Below, in pieces: positions 1-11,500 of a stretch of DNA of 64,000 nt (positions are counted from its first letter, which is position 1; every line of letters starts with the position of its first letter). The stretch is from NCBI GenBank assembly GCA_963402885.1, contig OY727097.1, positions 7,502,001 to 7,566,000 on the forward strand. Reading direction: 5' to 3'. The notes beneath the pieces were generated by a model, which worked only from the letters and a program-made list of their open reading frames with translations, ran no database searches and had not been told where the DNA came from. The DNA comes from Antedon bifida (Eukaryota > Echinodermata > Crinoidea > Comatulida > Antedonidae). A program made the position numbers and the translations under genes.

Positions 1-1113
1 GTATTCGTAATAGGGCTAGATCTTAAATTATACAGTATTAAAATAAAATAATCATGGGTTAACAAAATTAATTTATATTACAATTTATTTAAGGGCTATC
101 CAAGGAGATATACTGTAATAAAATTCCTTCACTTGCTAGTGTTGCCCGAAAGCTCTGCTAATTTTTTCTGGCTGTTTTACTTCATCGTTTTGATTTATTA
201 GCTTTTCACTTTTTTTTTTATCTCATTGTCATTTTTTCAGTAATTTGCCTTTGGATAAATAATAATTATATATATAATATACTTATTTAAATTAAAATAA
301 AAGTCGGTCTCAGATGTTGACCTGTGTACAGTAGGGCTCTCCCACAATTGCCTAACGGTGGTAGTAGGCCTAGCTAGTCTAAAAATGTAGTGCAAGTGAG
401 TGGCCCATAACGTAAGTAGGCTATTATTTATTGATTCATCACATTCAATCCTATATGAAATGCATCTCTGGCTGGCATCAATTACCCATACGGAATAGGC
501 CTAACCTAAAAAGTTGGCCTAGGCCTAGAAAAAAGGTTTAGTCAGAGTCTACCACAACATCAGGAGGGTGACAGTCCAGAATAGACAGGTCTAGGCTAGA
601 GAGAGGCATACACCAGTTATTCGGCATTTTTGTTTGCATTACAATTTTTTTTATACTAAATCAACTCACTGACTTGAAATGACTGAAATACTAATGAAAA
701 CTACATTAGCAGCAGATGGCGTAATTATAAAGATGCCTAATAAACAAGTGAAAATAAACAAAAAAGCGACGACTACGCTCTAGTTAGTAGGCCCCGACCC
801 AATAGCAGCCATGTCCCCATGTGTTTACACACAACAAAAACGATGACCAAAACAGAGGTGGTGACCTAGATGACCTGACTATTAGCCAATCAGGGACAAG
901 GAATTTTATGCTAATTAGGTAAACCGTTGAACACATCGCGCAAGAAAACAAAAAACAAAGTTCGACACTTTTCTACTTTAAATACACATTTTCTGTTGTC
1001 CGATTTTGGTAGACTTTTTACAAGACGTTTATAGTATTTTTATCTATCAAATAAGTGTATAAAATCATTTATTGCAATTTTGTCCACCAAAAATCGTAGA
1101 TTGACTGGACTAT
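1..1113. other. Flanking DNA upstream of Helentron copy 1, no gene seen
   Basis: The stretch is AT-rich and non-coding, with several short aggcct-type motifs (for example near 365, 490-530 and 590). No open reading frame with a recognisable domain, RNA gene or terminal repeat is visible, and nothing in it matches the satellite or the Helentron leader found downstream. It is the best candidate in the window for DNA outside the tandem element array, although it may itself be old repeat sequence. Confidence 0.5.
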
Positions 1114-1978
1114 ACGTGAAAACTAATTTTCGTTATTTGTTACAATAATATTGATATTTTTGGCGGAGATTGCTTGCCATACTGTGTGGTGAAATTTGAT
1201 CGAGGGGCCGGGGAAGGAAGGAGAGAAAAGACAACGTTGAACGTGTTGTTGTTGTATGCATGACTTGGATAACTCCACGTTGATTTTTATTTAGAGTCGC
1301 CACTCTCTGATAAAATTACAACAATTTTATATATTGTTATATATTATTCGTCAACGAATAATAATAATATCAAACTCAAGTTGTTTATAATTTGATTAGT
1401 ATAAGAAATAGGTAAGAAATTATGTGGATTGTTTGATTTGTAGTTGTAATTGCAACGTACTGACTGACTGGGCCTGCCACCAAGCCTACTTGTTACACAC
1501 GGGAGGCTTGTTTTCAGAGAGATGATTAACGTAGTGACGTTTTTGTCAATGGCTTCCGAAGGAGAGGAGAACGTGTATGGCCTGATTTGTATGTTAAATA
1601 TGAACAAATAGGCCTATAGAGTTTTAATTTATCTGGCAATTTTATAACCAATTTGTATGGATGGACTGGTTTTTTTAAAAATAATAATTAATGTTAAACA
1701 ATTTGCAATCATAGAAACCTTTAACTTTATGCATAGACCTAAATCAATACATTTTAGTGGTTTAATACAAGTTAGTATCTATTTTTTAATTTCTTTTTAG
1801 GTTGTACCTGTGCATTTATAGTGTGCATTTGTACATTATTGTTTGCAGAAATTGTTAATTTTAAGCAATTTCATAGTATCTACAGTAGAATATCGTAAGT
1901 AAAGTAGGCCTAGGCCTAGTGTACATAAAATAAATAATTTGTAGAGATGATTAATGGCCTCATGATTGGGAGTGAAGA

Positions 1979-3850
1979 GTTGCCTGTTATTTTGTAGGCA
2001 TTTACTATTATGAAACATTTACATAATTCAGATTTTATTGTTTGTGAATAAAATATTAAATGAAATTAGCATTGAGACAACATGTAGGCCCTAATCAGTC
2101 GTCTTATACCCAGTGTTAATGTTGTTTATTGCCATTATTAATGTTTTTCCTTGTTTTTTTTTAGATTGTAGAACATATACAGTGTCGGCTACAGCTGTGA
2201 GTATTAGTAGATTATCTGATAAACGGAGAAAACATATTTTCCTTACTTTGTGAACTGTTGCCTCTTATTTTGTAGGCATTTTCTATTATGAAACATTTAC
2301 ATCATTCAGATTTTATGGTTTGTGAATAAAATATTAAATGAAATTAGCATTGAGACAACATGTAGGCCCTAACCACCGTCCCATACCTAAAGTCATTTTG
2401 AGGAAATTTCTTAATTTTTCAGACCTCGATTAAGAAGCATGTTGATTTGGAAAAAGTGTTAATGTTGTTTATTGCCATTATTAATGTTTTCCTTGTTTTT
2501 TCTTAGATTGTAGAACATATACAGTGTCGGCTACAGCTGTGTGAGTATTAGTAGATTATCTGTTAAACAGAGAAAACATATTTTCCTTACTTTGTGAACT
2601 GTTGCCTGTTATTTTGTAGGCATTTTCTATTATGAAACATTTACATCATTCAGATTTTATGGTTTGTGAATAAAATATTAAATGAAATTAGCATTGAGAG
2701 AACATGTAAGCCCTAATCAGCTGTCTCATACCCAAAGTCATTTTGAGGAAATTTCTTAATTTTTCAGACATTGATTAAGAAGCATTTTGATTTGGAAAAA
2801 GTGTTAATGTTGTTAATAATGTTTTTCCTTGTTTTTTTTTAGATTGTAAAAAATATACAGTGTCAGCTACAGCTGTGAGTATTAGTAGATTATCTGTTAA
2901 ACGGAGAAAACATATTTTTCCTTACTTTGTGAACTGTTGCCTGTTATTTTGTAGGCATTTTCTATTATGAAACATTTACATAATTCTATTCTAATTTTAT
3001 TGTTTGTGAATAATACCCCTTTCACACCAAAACTCCGGAGAGTCTCCGGAGACACCCCGGGGTTTATGAACATTCAAAACGTCGAGAAACTCCGGAGATA
3101 CCCCTTTCACACCAACCTAGCGCCACCGGGGTTAATAAAATAAAATTGTAAATGTCGCCCTCTATTTTTTTTGTTTACATAGCGACGATCATTAGAATAA
3201 TTTTAATTAACAATATTTTTAATTTAATAATTACTTTCAAAAGTCTCAGAAGTAATATAATGTTTTATTGATACTACTTATTATTTTTTAAACCCGCTAT
3301 ATATTTTGTACAAATATTTAAAGTATTTTGAAATAAAACTAAAGCAATGAGTGATCTTAGAGGATGACCTTTTGACCCGAAACACTCCGGAGTTTGATGT
3401 TGGTACCTTTCACACCAAAACACCGGGGTGTCCCCGCAGTTCGCTCTCCGGAGAATGTTCAGCTGTTCAACCCCGCAGTTTTAAACTCCGGAGTTGCTTG
3501 ATTTTACCTTTCACACCAAACAGCGGGGCGTCAACTCCGGGGTGTCTCCGGAGTGTCTCCGGAGTTTTGCTTTTGGTGTGAAAGGGGTACTAGATATTAA
3601 ATGAAATTAGTATTGAGACAACATGTAGACCCCAATCAACCAGCCCATACCTAAAGTCATTTTGAGGAAATTTCTTAATTTTTCGATTAAGAAGCATGTT
3701 GATTTTGAAAAAGTGATAATGTTGTTTATTGCCATTATTAATGATTTTCCTTTTATTTTTTAGATTGTAGTTGTACAGAAAATATACAGTGTCAGTTACA
3801 GCTGTGAGTATTAGAAAATAATCTGTAAAATGGAAAAACATATTTTTCTT
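1979..3850 (+). repeat. Tandem repeat of about 335 bp in the leader of copy 1
   Basis: Four head-to-tail units begin at the anchor TTGCCTGTTATTTTGTAGGC or close variants, near 1979, 2258, 2602 and 2938. The last is split by a MITE-like insert (3014-3589). Each unit carries the same run of landmarks: a TATTATGAAACATTTACAT block, TGAGACAACATGTAGGCC, TTTTGAGGAAATTTCTTAA, then a pyrimidine tract with AG, about 30 bases and GTGAGT. Copy 2 has three such units at 27191-28220, so unit number changes between copies. Confidence 0.8.
3014..3589. mobile_element. MITE-like element with TACCCCTTTCACACC termini
   Basis: The left end reads TACCCCTTTCACACCAAAA and the right end is its inverse, TTTTGGTGTGAAAGGGGTA. 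The element splits a leader repeat unit that is uninterrupted elsewhere (GAATAAAATATTAAATG), which shows it is an insertion. The interior is GC-rich at both ends and built from nested copies of CTCCGGAG and CTTTCACACCAAA in both orientations, with an AT-rich centre. No transposase is encoded. A TA duplication at the ends is possible but I cannot separate it from the TIR. Length is about 576 bp. The superfamily is unassigned. Confidence 0.75.
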
Positions 3851-4659
3851 ACTTTATGCCCTCCCTTAATTGATAAACATGTGTTGTCTATAAATTTACA
3901 ATACTGAGTGACCAAATATTTTTGTGTATAAAATTCTATTATATTAGAACATTGAATAAATAAACCTATTTTCAGATTATATGTTTATACTAGGACTTTA
4001 TTGAATATTACAATATAACAATTTATATGAATTATCATTTTATACAAGTATTTGATTAAAAGCAAAAAAAATACAAGTTGATTTGAAGTTGAAAAATTGT
4101 GAAGGTGAAAGAATTTGTTTCCGACATATTCCATATAATGAATTTTTGACATATTTTTAGGTCACAATATCTTCTATAGTGATTTAGTTATAATATTGTA
4201 TAAACCAAAGTCATAAATATATTATCACAATTTACTTAAAAATTTAGGACAATCATCCTTTTTAACATAAATGTGGTGGTCAGTTTCTCCAGGCATATAC
4301 TTACAATTTATAAAATGGGTCTATCCTGAATTTAGTAGTGAGTTGGTCCTAATTTGGTTTGCTAGGCTCAATAGATCATGTTACATTCCACAAGGGGGAT
4401 GTATATAATATTATTTAGCTATTTGTAAATACACTGATTTATTTACTGATTCAATATATAATTCTTTGACTGGAATTCTTAGTACAGTGTATCTTAAAAT
4501 TAATAACTAACTCTTTTTTTTTTCTTTTATTGTAGGTGACTGTCTTATATAAACCCACTGGATCTCAGAAGAGATCCGGATCTTTAGAAAAAGATCCTTC
4601 TCTCCGAAGAGAGTATCTACGAGGGGTTACCGAACAAAGAATATTTCTGTACAATTTAT

Positions 4660-4990
4660 CTGTAAACAATCTTTAAAACATTCAGTAAAACCTTAATAAA
4701 CAAAAGTTTATTAAAAAACCATTTTTGCAATAAACAAAAGTTTATTACAAAACCATTTTTGCAATAAACAAAAGTTTATTACAAAACCATTTTTGCAAAA
4801 GCAAAAGTGTAAAACATTCAGTAAAACCTTGAAGATAACACAAGTTTATCGCAAGGAAACAACTAGTAAACAGAAGTTTATTAGAAAACCATTTTTGCAA
4901 AATCAAATTTTGATTATACAAACAAAAGTTTGAAGAATAAAACAGAAGCTTATTATAAAGAAATAAATATTAAACAGAGTTCATTACAAA
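4660..4990 (+). repeat. A-rich short repeat block before the copy 1 coding region
   Basis: The motif AAACAAAAGTTTATTACAAA, followed by ACCATTTTTGCAA, recurs several times with a spacing of about 35 bases, alternating with a longer block containing AACATTCAGTAAAACCTTGA. Copy 2 has the equivalent block at about 29040-29400, with one more copy of the longer block. It is therefore a length-variable repeat in the transcribed leader. Confidence 0.7.
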
Positions 4991-5468
4991 AGAATAAATT
5001 AAAGAAGATTTAAAGATCACTTTTATTTGGATCTGTTATTAAGTAGAATTGTAAAAAGAATAAAAATTACAATCTGAAACTATTTAGCATAACCAAGTAT
5101 TACAGAGAAGTTTAAATTAATATAAAGTATTTCATCAAGCCAATATTAAATAGAAGCTAATTTTTGTATTCAGTGAAATTGTATAATCGAACTATTGAAA
5201 AAAACAGACAAAAAAAAATATTGACAAAGAGAAAAGAAATTAGGACAAAAGTTAAAAATCATAGAAACAAAAGACAATATAAAGTTGAATTGTTTTTGGA
5301 ATTTTTAATAATTTATTTTGTTGTAGCAAGGATTTCTTTTTTGAAGTTTGAATTGATAAAAAGAACCTAATTGTAATATTCATTGGAATTGCAGAATACA
5401 TTTTAATTTAATTTGTAAACAAAGTTTATTAATTTGAAGAAATTTGTTTCTTATACAAATTTTGAATA

Positions 5469-6263
5469 ATGGATATGGAATTCATAACAGTAGTTGGTAT
5501 CTTTTTGTTGATTATCTTTACAATGATAATTTATTTGTGTAAGAATGTGAATAAAGAAGTTACAAGTAAAAAGCAGATTTTTGTCAATACAACTGGTAAT
5601 GTTAATAATGGAGTTATGGATAAGACAGCAGAATTTAAAATAGTTGTTAATGACATCTTGGACCTACTTGATGAATGCTGTTCAACTGAGAATGTCAAAG
5701 ACGAGAGAAATGATGATACAGGTAATGTCAATTGTGAATTTATGAAAGATACAACTGAATTTAAAGGAATAATTGATGATATCATAAACATATTATCTTA
5801 TGGTACAGAGGTCACTTCAGAGTTTGATGATACATGCGGTTTCTGTAATATTGAAGTGAAAGCAGACGACAATTGCATAACATGTGACTGTTGTAGTCAA
5901 TATTTTCATGTGAAATGTGTAAGAGATGTTTTTGAAGACAAACTATGTAATTCCAGGGTAATTTGGATTTGTTCAATGTGTGGGAATAGTAATTTTGTTG
6001 ATAACATGTTGGGTGAAATAGGTATTCCCTGTCATTTCAATAGATATACGATTCTAGAACCTGATGAATCTGTCACTGCAGACTTTCCAGAATTAACGAA
6101 AAATAAAGAAAAACGTAATAATGCCAAATTAAAATGTCAACAAACAGGAAGTGAAGATTTACTTGGTAGTGATTGGATGAGGGTAAGATCAAAGAAAAGA
6201 ACCGACAACAGAAAAAAAGATGTAAAAACAGAGGAAATAAGAAAAGGAGAAAGCGGGTTATAA
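5469..6263 (+). CDS. Helentron N-terminal segment: membrane helix and PHD-like finger (copy 1)
   Basis: This 264-residue frame opens with ATG at 5469, the same start as in copy 2, after an in-frame-poor AT-rich leader. Residues about 5-24 are strongly hydrophobic (ITVVGIFLLIIFTMIIYLC), a likely signal anchor or transmembrane helix. Residues about 122-170 show a Cys/His ladder of the PHD type: CGFCN, CDCCSQYFHVKC, then WICSMCGN. The last 15 or so residues are out of frame compared with copy 2, because a base is missing in the A run at 6212-6218. A PHD-like finger would bind protein or chromatin, and PHD fingers are known in some Helitron proteins. A membrane helix ahead of it is unexpected, and its role is unknown. 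Confidence 0.75.
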   Translation: MDMEFITVVGIFLLIIFTMIIYLCKNVNKEVTSKKQIFVNTTGNVNNGVMDKTAEFKIVVNDILDLLDECCSTENVKDERNDDTGNVNCEFMKDTTEFKGIIDDIINILSYGTEVTSEFDDTCGFCNIEVKADDNCITCDCCSQYFHVKCVRDVFEDKLCNSRVIWICSMCGNSNFVDNMLGEIGIPCHFNRYTILEPDESVTADFPELTKNKEKRNNAKLKCQQTGSEDLLGSDWMRVRSKKRTDNRKKDVKTEEIRKGESGL

Positions 6264-8290
6264 ATGGTATAAGTATAGAACCAGGTGTAAAATATATTGG
6301 CAAAGGTGTAAAAGATTTCTATGAAAGACGAAATAATAACAAAATGGAATGGAATATGAATACAAATACTTACAGAGAATACAACAAAGAAAATGCTAAA
6401 ACGAATGTATTGGGAAATTCACAAACAATAATTGACGACAGTGGTAGGCCTACGTGTGATGTTTTGAAAAATACAAAAGTAACAAACGGAATACAACAAC
6501 AATCAGGTGGTGGTTCGAAACGTTTACGAAATAACAAGGGTCGTTTTGTCAAAACTAAGAAGATTGATAACAAAAAATCACAAGGTAATGTGGACCTGAA
6601 TTTAAAGAATGATTGCGATACTATGGAACGGATTGGCGAAGATATTATTTTAAAGAACATGGGTAATAATGACAATTCAGAAATGAAAACTGACGAGGAT
6701 TTTAAAATGAAATGTACTGTAGAAAACGACAACACAGTGACTGACGATGTGAAAGCACAAAATAATAGCAAAATGAATGAAAGAATTAGAATATTTGATA
6801 GTAATGGTACAGATCATAAAAATCAAACATGTGCAAGTTGTGAATTTGAGGAAAGTGATGTATTGATAATTGATGACGGATGCAAAAAAGCAGTGACTGA
6901 AAAAATTAGGTCCCATACTAAACCTAAATGTGACCAACATACTATCGATGTGGATATTGAAGTTTTAACAAAAAATAATTTTTCGGAAGAATTGATAATC
7001 GATGATGTACCAAAACAAAAAAATACACGAAAAAGGCAGAAAACACAATCAATAAATGAATTACAAGTATATAATAGTAATGAAAATATAACTGTAGCAC
7101 AGGGTAATTTTAATCAAGGGAATTATAGATTTGGCTTTGCACGTGGTAAACAGTGTGTTGCAAATAGTCTTGTAGCTATTCTTTATTCTACAAAGAGGAA
7201 TGGAAATGAATTTTACACCAAAGACCTTGATACAATATTGACTCTTGGAAACGAGTTGTACTGTTACATTCAGAAAGATTCCACTATGCACGAGGACCTT
7301 TTGATGATTTCAGAACTGCCGAAAGAATTGGATATTTTGGATAACACATTCGTAATATCTCCCAAAGAATCAGTGTTTGGCATAATAGATGGGAATCTCG
7401 AATTTATGGCTGAATATGGAGCTTTATCATTAAAGCAAGCTGTTAAACAAGAATTACACCAACATGATGCATTTTTTATGAATTTCAACAGAAGCACATT
7501 TTCTATTATCAAACGTGTAAATGGATTTCTTATATTTGATCCACATGCAAGAGATCGATTTGGTTGTGTTAGTGAACATGGACAGAGTATTTTACTTTAC
7601 AGTGCATCTTGGCAAGGTGTGTACGATTATTGTATAAGATTAGCAAGGTCAATGAACTGTAATTTACATGACACCGAGTTTGAACTGACTGGTGTAAATA
7701 TTGAAAATAAGTCTATGATTTTATGTTCCGCTTCTGTGCTCGATAATAATTGTGAACAAAGCAACTTGGGAAATGTCGATGTTGATGAACCTAGTACGTC
7801 TTATCAGCATAAATGTAGTACAAGATTACCAGACAAGAATATTGATTCTAAAGTTAAAGGCCAAAAACATAATAAAGAAGGTCATGTCTCATCAAGTAAT
7901 GGATGGCAAAGTGATAGTGATATTGAAATTGTTAATGTTCAATATGGAAAAAGACCTGACGAGAATTTTAAATTTGTTCCGATCTTAGAAGAAGAAAAGA
8001 AAAACATTTGTAATAAAGTAGGCATTCATTGTGAACATACCGATAGGAATTGTGGTATTAACAGAGCTAGTCAGATTGGACATCCTCTTAAAATTATGAA
8101 TATTACAGGTGATGGTAATTGTTTTTATCGTGCAATTTCATACATTATTTCTGGGACTGAAGATAATCATTTACTTTTAAGAAGAGCAATTACTAATCAT
8201 TTATTGGAAACTGATGACTTATTTATTAATACATTTAGTCACGAATATAGATCAGTTAAGGAATATGACGTGGCAATTGTTTTCTGCTAA
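6173..8290 (+). CDS. Helentron segment with tegument-like cysteine protease and partial OTU domain (copy 1)
   Basis: This 705-codon frame continues the polyprotein in another phase; its ATG at 6173 is internal and probably not used. A charged, low-complexity first part (residues 1-300) is followed by a cysteine-protease-like domain. The putative nucleophile lies in GKQCVANSL (about residues 325-333) and the histidine in FDPHARDRFG (about 456-465), a layout like the herpesvirus large-tegument deubiquitinase family. Next comes the start of an OTU domain, GDGNCFYRAISYI (about 644-656). The frame runs out at 8290 because about 110 bp present in copy 2 are missing at 8270. The protease assignments rest on motif reading alone. 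Confidence 0.7.
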   Translation: MDEGKIKEKNRQQKKRCKNRGNKKRRKRVINGISIEPGVKYIGKGVKDFYERRNNNKMEWNMNTNTYREYNKENAKTNVLGNSQTIIDDSGRPTCDVLKNTKVTNGIQQQSGGGSKRLRNNKGRFVKTKKIDNKKSQGNVDLNLKNDCDTMERIGEDIILKNMGNNDNSEMKTDEDFKMKCTVENDNTVTDDVKAQNNSKMNERIRIFDSNGTDHKNQTCASCEFEESDVLIIDDGCKKAVTEKIRSHTKPKCDQHTIDVDIEVLTKNNFSEELIIDDVPKQKNTRKRQKTQSINELQVYNSNENITVAQGNFNQGNYRFGFARGKQCVANSLVAILYSTKRNGNEFYTKDLDTILTLGNELYCYIQKDSTMHEDLLMISELPKELDILDNTFVISPKESVFGIIDGNLEFMAEYGALSLKQAVKQELHQHDAFFMNFNRSTFSIIKRVNGFLIFDPHARDRFGCVSEHGQSILLYSASWQGVYDYCIRLARSMNCNLHDTEFELTGVNIENKSMILCSASVLDNNCEQSNLGNVDVDEPSTSYQHKCSTRLPDKNIDSKVKGQKHNKEGHVSSSNGWQSDSDIEIVNVQYGKRPDENFKFVPILEEEKKNICNKVGIHCEHTDRNCGINRASQIGHPLKIMNITGDGNCFYRAISYIISGTEDNHLLLRRAITNHLLETDDLFINTFSHEYRSVKEYDVAIVFC

Positions 8291-8510
8291 AAAGCCGGGA
8301 AGAATAGATGATGTTACAACTAATAATGGTATATATATTTTGTACACCATGAATGTGCATTTTAATGTAGTAGAATCTGTCAATGTCAGTCAAAATAATT
8401 TTCAAAAAACAACAGGACAAGTTGATATGGATGTGACATCCCAAACGAATTATACAACACAGAAACGAAAGCAAATGAGAAAAGAATGTCACACACATTT
8501 GAAGACATAG
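8214..8510 (+). CDS. Shifted-frame fragment of the OTU domain tail (copy 1)
   Basis: The frame is real coding sequence only from about 8265 on. There it reads TWQLFSAKKPGRIDD and then YTMNVHFNVVES, matching copy 2. The histidine in NVHFNVV is the likely OTU catalytic partner of the cysteine at about 8120. The fragment lies between the 110 bp deletion and the two-base gain near 8490, which together put downstream sequence back in the original frame. It would not be made as a separate protein. Confidence 0.6.
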   Translation: MTYLLIHLVTNIDQLRNMTWQLFSAKKPGRIDDVTTNNGIYILYTMNVHFNVVESVNVSQNNFQKTTGQVDMDVTSQTNYTTQKRKQMRKECHTHLKT

Positions 8511-11500
8511 AACCAAAACACAAAAAGAGTAAAACTGTTGAGGGACTTTGTTCTGGAAATGAAGTAAAAACATTGAGAAGGAAAAGAAAAATATCTTATG
8601 AAAATAGAAAGCAAAAAGAAAAGAATCGTCAGAGAATGAAAAGAAGAAGAGAAAAAAAAGATAATTCAATAGAAAAAAATGAAAATAGAAACAAATATCA
8701 AAGTGATCCTGTATACAGAGAAGAAAAGAAACGTAAAGTAAAAGAGGCACAACAAATAAGATATGCTGATGATGATTATAAATTTCAAAAAAGGAAGGAA
8801 AACAGAGAAAGACAACACAAAATGTATAGATGTGAACCTGAATATAATATAAAAGTACGACATAAAGCGAGACATAACTACAATATTGATTTGGATTATC
8901 GAACAACCAAACAAGTCAACAATCTGTTAAATTATAAATGTAATAAAAAATTTACGCAAAATTTGAAAGAAAAATTGAAGAATAGATACAATAATGATAT
9001 AATATTTAGACATAAAACTAGACAAAATAATAAACAAAGAAATGCAGAAAAGTATCACAATGATTCAAAATTCAGACAAAATTTGAAGCAAAAATTAGCA
9101 GCGAAGTATCGTAATAATTCAAAATTCAGAAAAAACGTTACGCAAAAATTGGCAGATAAGTATCGGAGTAATTTGGAATTTCGACAAAACTGTAAACAAA
9201 AATTGGCAGAGAAATATCGAGGTAATTTAAAATTTCGTCAAAGTATTAAGCAAAGGTGTAAGCAAAGATTTGCAGAAAAGTATCATGGTGATGAAGGGTT
9301 CCGAAAAAATATTATGAAGAAAAACATGAAAAATAGGGAAAAAAAGAAAAAAGAAAACAGTAATTTTGAGTTTGTTTTAGAAAATTTCAGGGAAACAATT
9401 TCTCGTGGTCCTGAATATGTTTGTTGTGTATGCTTTAAAATGTTATTCAAAGATCAAGTTATGAAGTGTACCAAAGCTAAGTACAAAAATAAGGCTTGTA
9501 TAAATGAAAAGTATTTGCATATTTGCAACAATGAATGTAATAAACCTTGTCAATTTATCGAATCACCAAGATGCCGTTTATGGATTTGTTTCACATGCCA
9601 CAGGAAATTGTTAAATGGGAAAGTCCCTGCAGAAGCCAATTCAAACAATTTACAACTACACGATATTCCTCCTGAGCTTATGTGTTTAAATAATTTAGAG
9701 CAGCATTTGATTGGATTGAACATTCCTTTTATGAAATTAATGAATTTACCTAAAGGTGGACAGCATGGAATACATGGACCTGTTGTATGTGTACCTTCAA
9801 ATACTATTGAAACTGTTAAAATGCTGCCTAGACCACAGGTTGATGATCAATTAATATCTGTCAAATTGAAGCGAAAGTTGTCTTACAAAGGTTATTACAA
9901 ATATAAATTTGTTAATACTGCCAATGTTATTCAAGCTCTTAGATTTCTACAAGATCATAACAAGTGCTATTTTGATATAGCTATTAATGAAGAATGGCAC
10001 AATTATTTATCTGAAAAAAACATCGAAAATACAAATACTAATGTAGATGAAAATCAAACATGTATAGAAAATAATGAAGAAGAAGAAGAAGAAATAGAAG
10101 ACCGATTATGTGGTGCTACCTTTGATACAAGTCTTCAACCTGTTGACAGGCGACAAAATTTGGTTGATGAATATTTTAATGACATAATTTGTTGTGCACC
10201 GTGTGAAAATAATAGTCCTATTGCATTGTTAAGTAATAAAAGCAATGAAGCAAAATCATTTCCAGTGTTATTTCCAACAGGCCAACCAACATTCCATGAT
10301 ACGAGAGATGTTAAAATAACACTTGGACGTTATTTTCACAATAGATTAATGCATATAGATAACAGGTTTGCACAAAATACAGAATTTATATTTTATGCTC
10401 AATCTTTATATGAACTTCAACAAATTTTATCAAGTATTTCCATTGCATTGCGAAAAGGGTCAAGTAAAAAGGATGATTTTAGTAAAGTTACTGTATCCGA
10501 TTTAAAAAATGTTAACAAAATTGAGGAAATTTTAAAATCTGATAGGGGTTATAAATTTTTAAAACAAATTCGTGGAACTCCACCGTACTGGCAAGCTACA
10601 CAGAAAGATGTAATAGCAATGGTTAGACAGATTGGAAAGCCAACATTCTTTCTTTCATTTTCAAGTGCTGACTTCCGTTGGAAAGAAATAATGACGACAT
10701 TGTTAAGTCAAACAGGTGATAAAAGAAACATTGAAGAATTGGAATGGGCAGATAAATGTAATTTGTTGAAATCAAATCCAGTGACTGTTGCCAGAATGTT
10801 TGACAAACGCTTTCATACTTTTTTGAAAAATGTAATTTTGTCTGAAGCACAGCCTATTGGTAAAGTCATAGATTATTTTTACCGAATTGAATTTCAAATG
10901 AGAGGAAGTCCACATGTTCATATGTTAGTATGGGTTGAAAATGCTCCTATTTTTGGTACAGATAAAGATAACGAAGTTATTAATTTTGTCGATAAATATA
11001 TTTCTTGTGCTGTGCCATGTGAAAATGTAGATCCTGAACTGAATGAAATTGTTAAAAGTGTGCAAATTCACAGTAAAAGACATTCTAAATCATGTAAAAA
11101 AAAGGGAACAAACTGCAGATTTAACTTCCCCAGACAACCTTCTGGAAATACATTTGTTATGAGACCTACAATTGCGGATAAAGAAAGTGATGATAATGAT
11201 GACAATAAACAAGCAATGGAGCTATTAACCTCAGTAAAAGATGCTGTGAGTAATGAAGGAACATATCAAAATGCAATAGAACTTTTCCAAAGTTTAGGTA
11301 TTACACAGAGTGCATTTGAGAAAGCAAATAATTGTGTAGCTACTGAGGAAAAGATTGTTATAAAGAGAAACCCTCAAGATGTGTGGGTAAATCAATATAA
11401 TCCTTCCTTATTGAGAGCATGGAATGCTAATATGGATATTCAGTATATTACAAATGTGTATGCATGTATTATTTACGTTATAGGATATATGTCGAAATCT

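Larger units (their letters stand above)
1114..5468 (+). other. Non-coding leader of Helentron copy 1
   Basis: About 4.3 kb precedes the first ATG. Much of it matches the copy 2 leader (18127-18309 plus 26543-29953), with the same order of blocks: a conserved start, a tandem block of roughly 335 bp units, an AT-rich block, and an A-rich short-repeat block. Splice-like signals are repeated in it: a pyrimidine run plus AG, then about 30 bases, then GTGAGT. Another pyrimidine run ending TTGTAG lies near 4535. This suggests a spliced 5' untranslated leader. No conserved protein is encoded: a short ATG frame near 1551 is not preserved in copy 2. Confidence 0.5.

Noticed and set aside
1551-1611. 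Short ATG frame (about 20 codons) in the Helentron leader as upstream ORF
   Set aside because: The matching place in copy 2 (26820) has a different frame and earlier stop, so there is no sign of conservation.
3351-3581. 76-codon frame with Cys and Pro
   Set aside because: It lies wholly within the MITE's GC-rich repeats and has no homologue I recognise.
5164-5370. 68-codon frame before the Helentron gene
   Set aside because: It starts at TTG, and small length changes in copy 2 (near 29685) break it. Not conserved, so treated as leader.
7130-7560. Virus-derived gene (tegument-like protease) or a Polinton fragment
   Set aside because: The domain is in one frame with Rep/helicase coding sequence in both copies, and no capsid or DNA polymerase B is seen. 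It belongs to the Helentron.
8256-8906. 216-codon antisense frame, very Phe/Leu-rich
   Set aside because: It is the mirror of the Lys-rich Helentron coding sequence; the composition is a by-product of AAA/GAA codons on the other strand.
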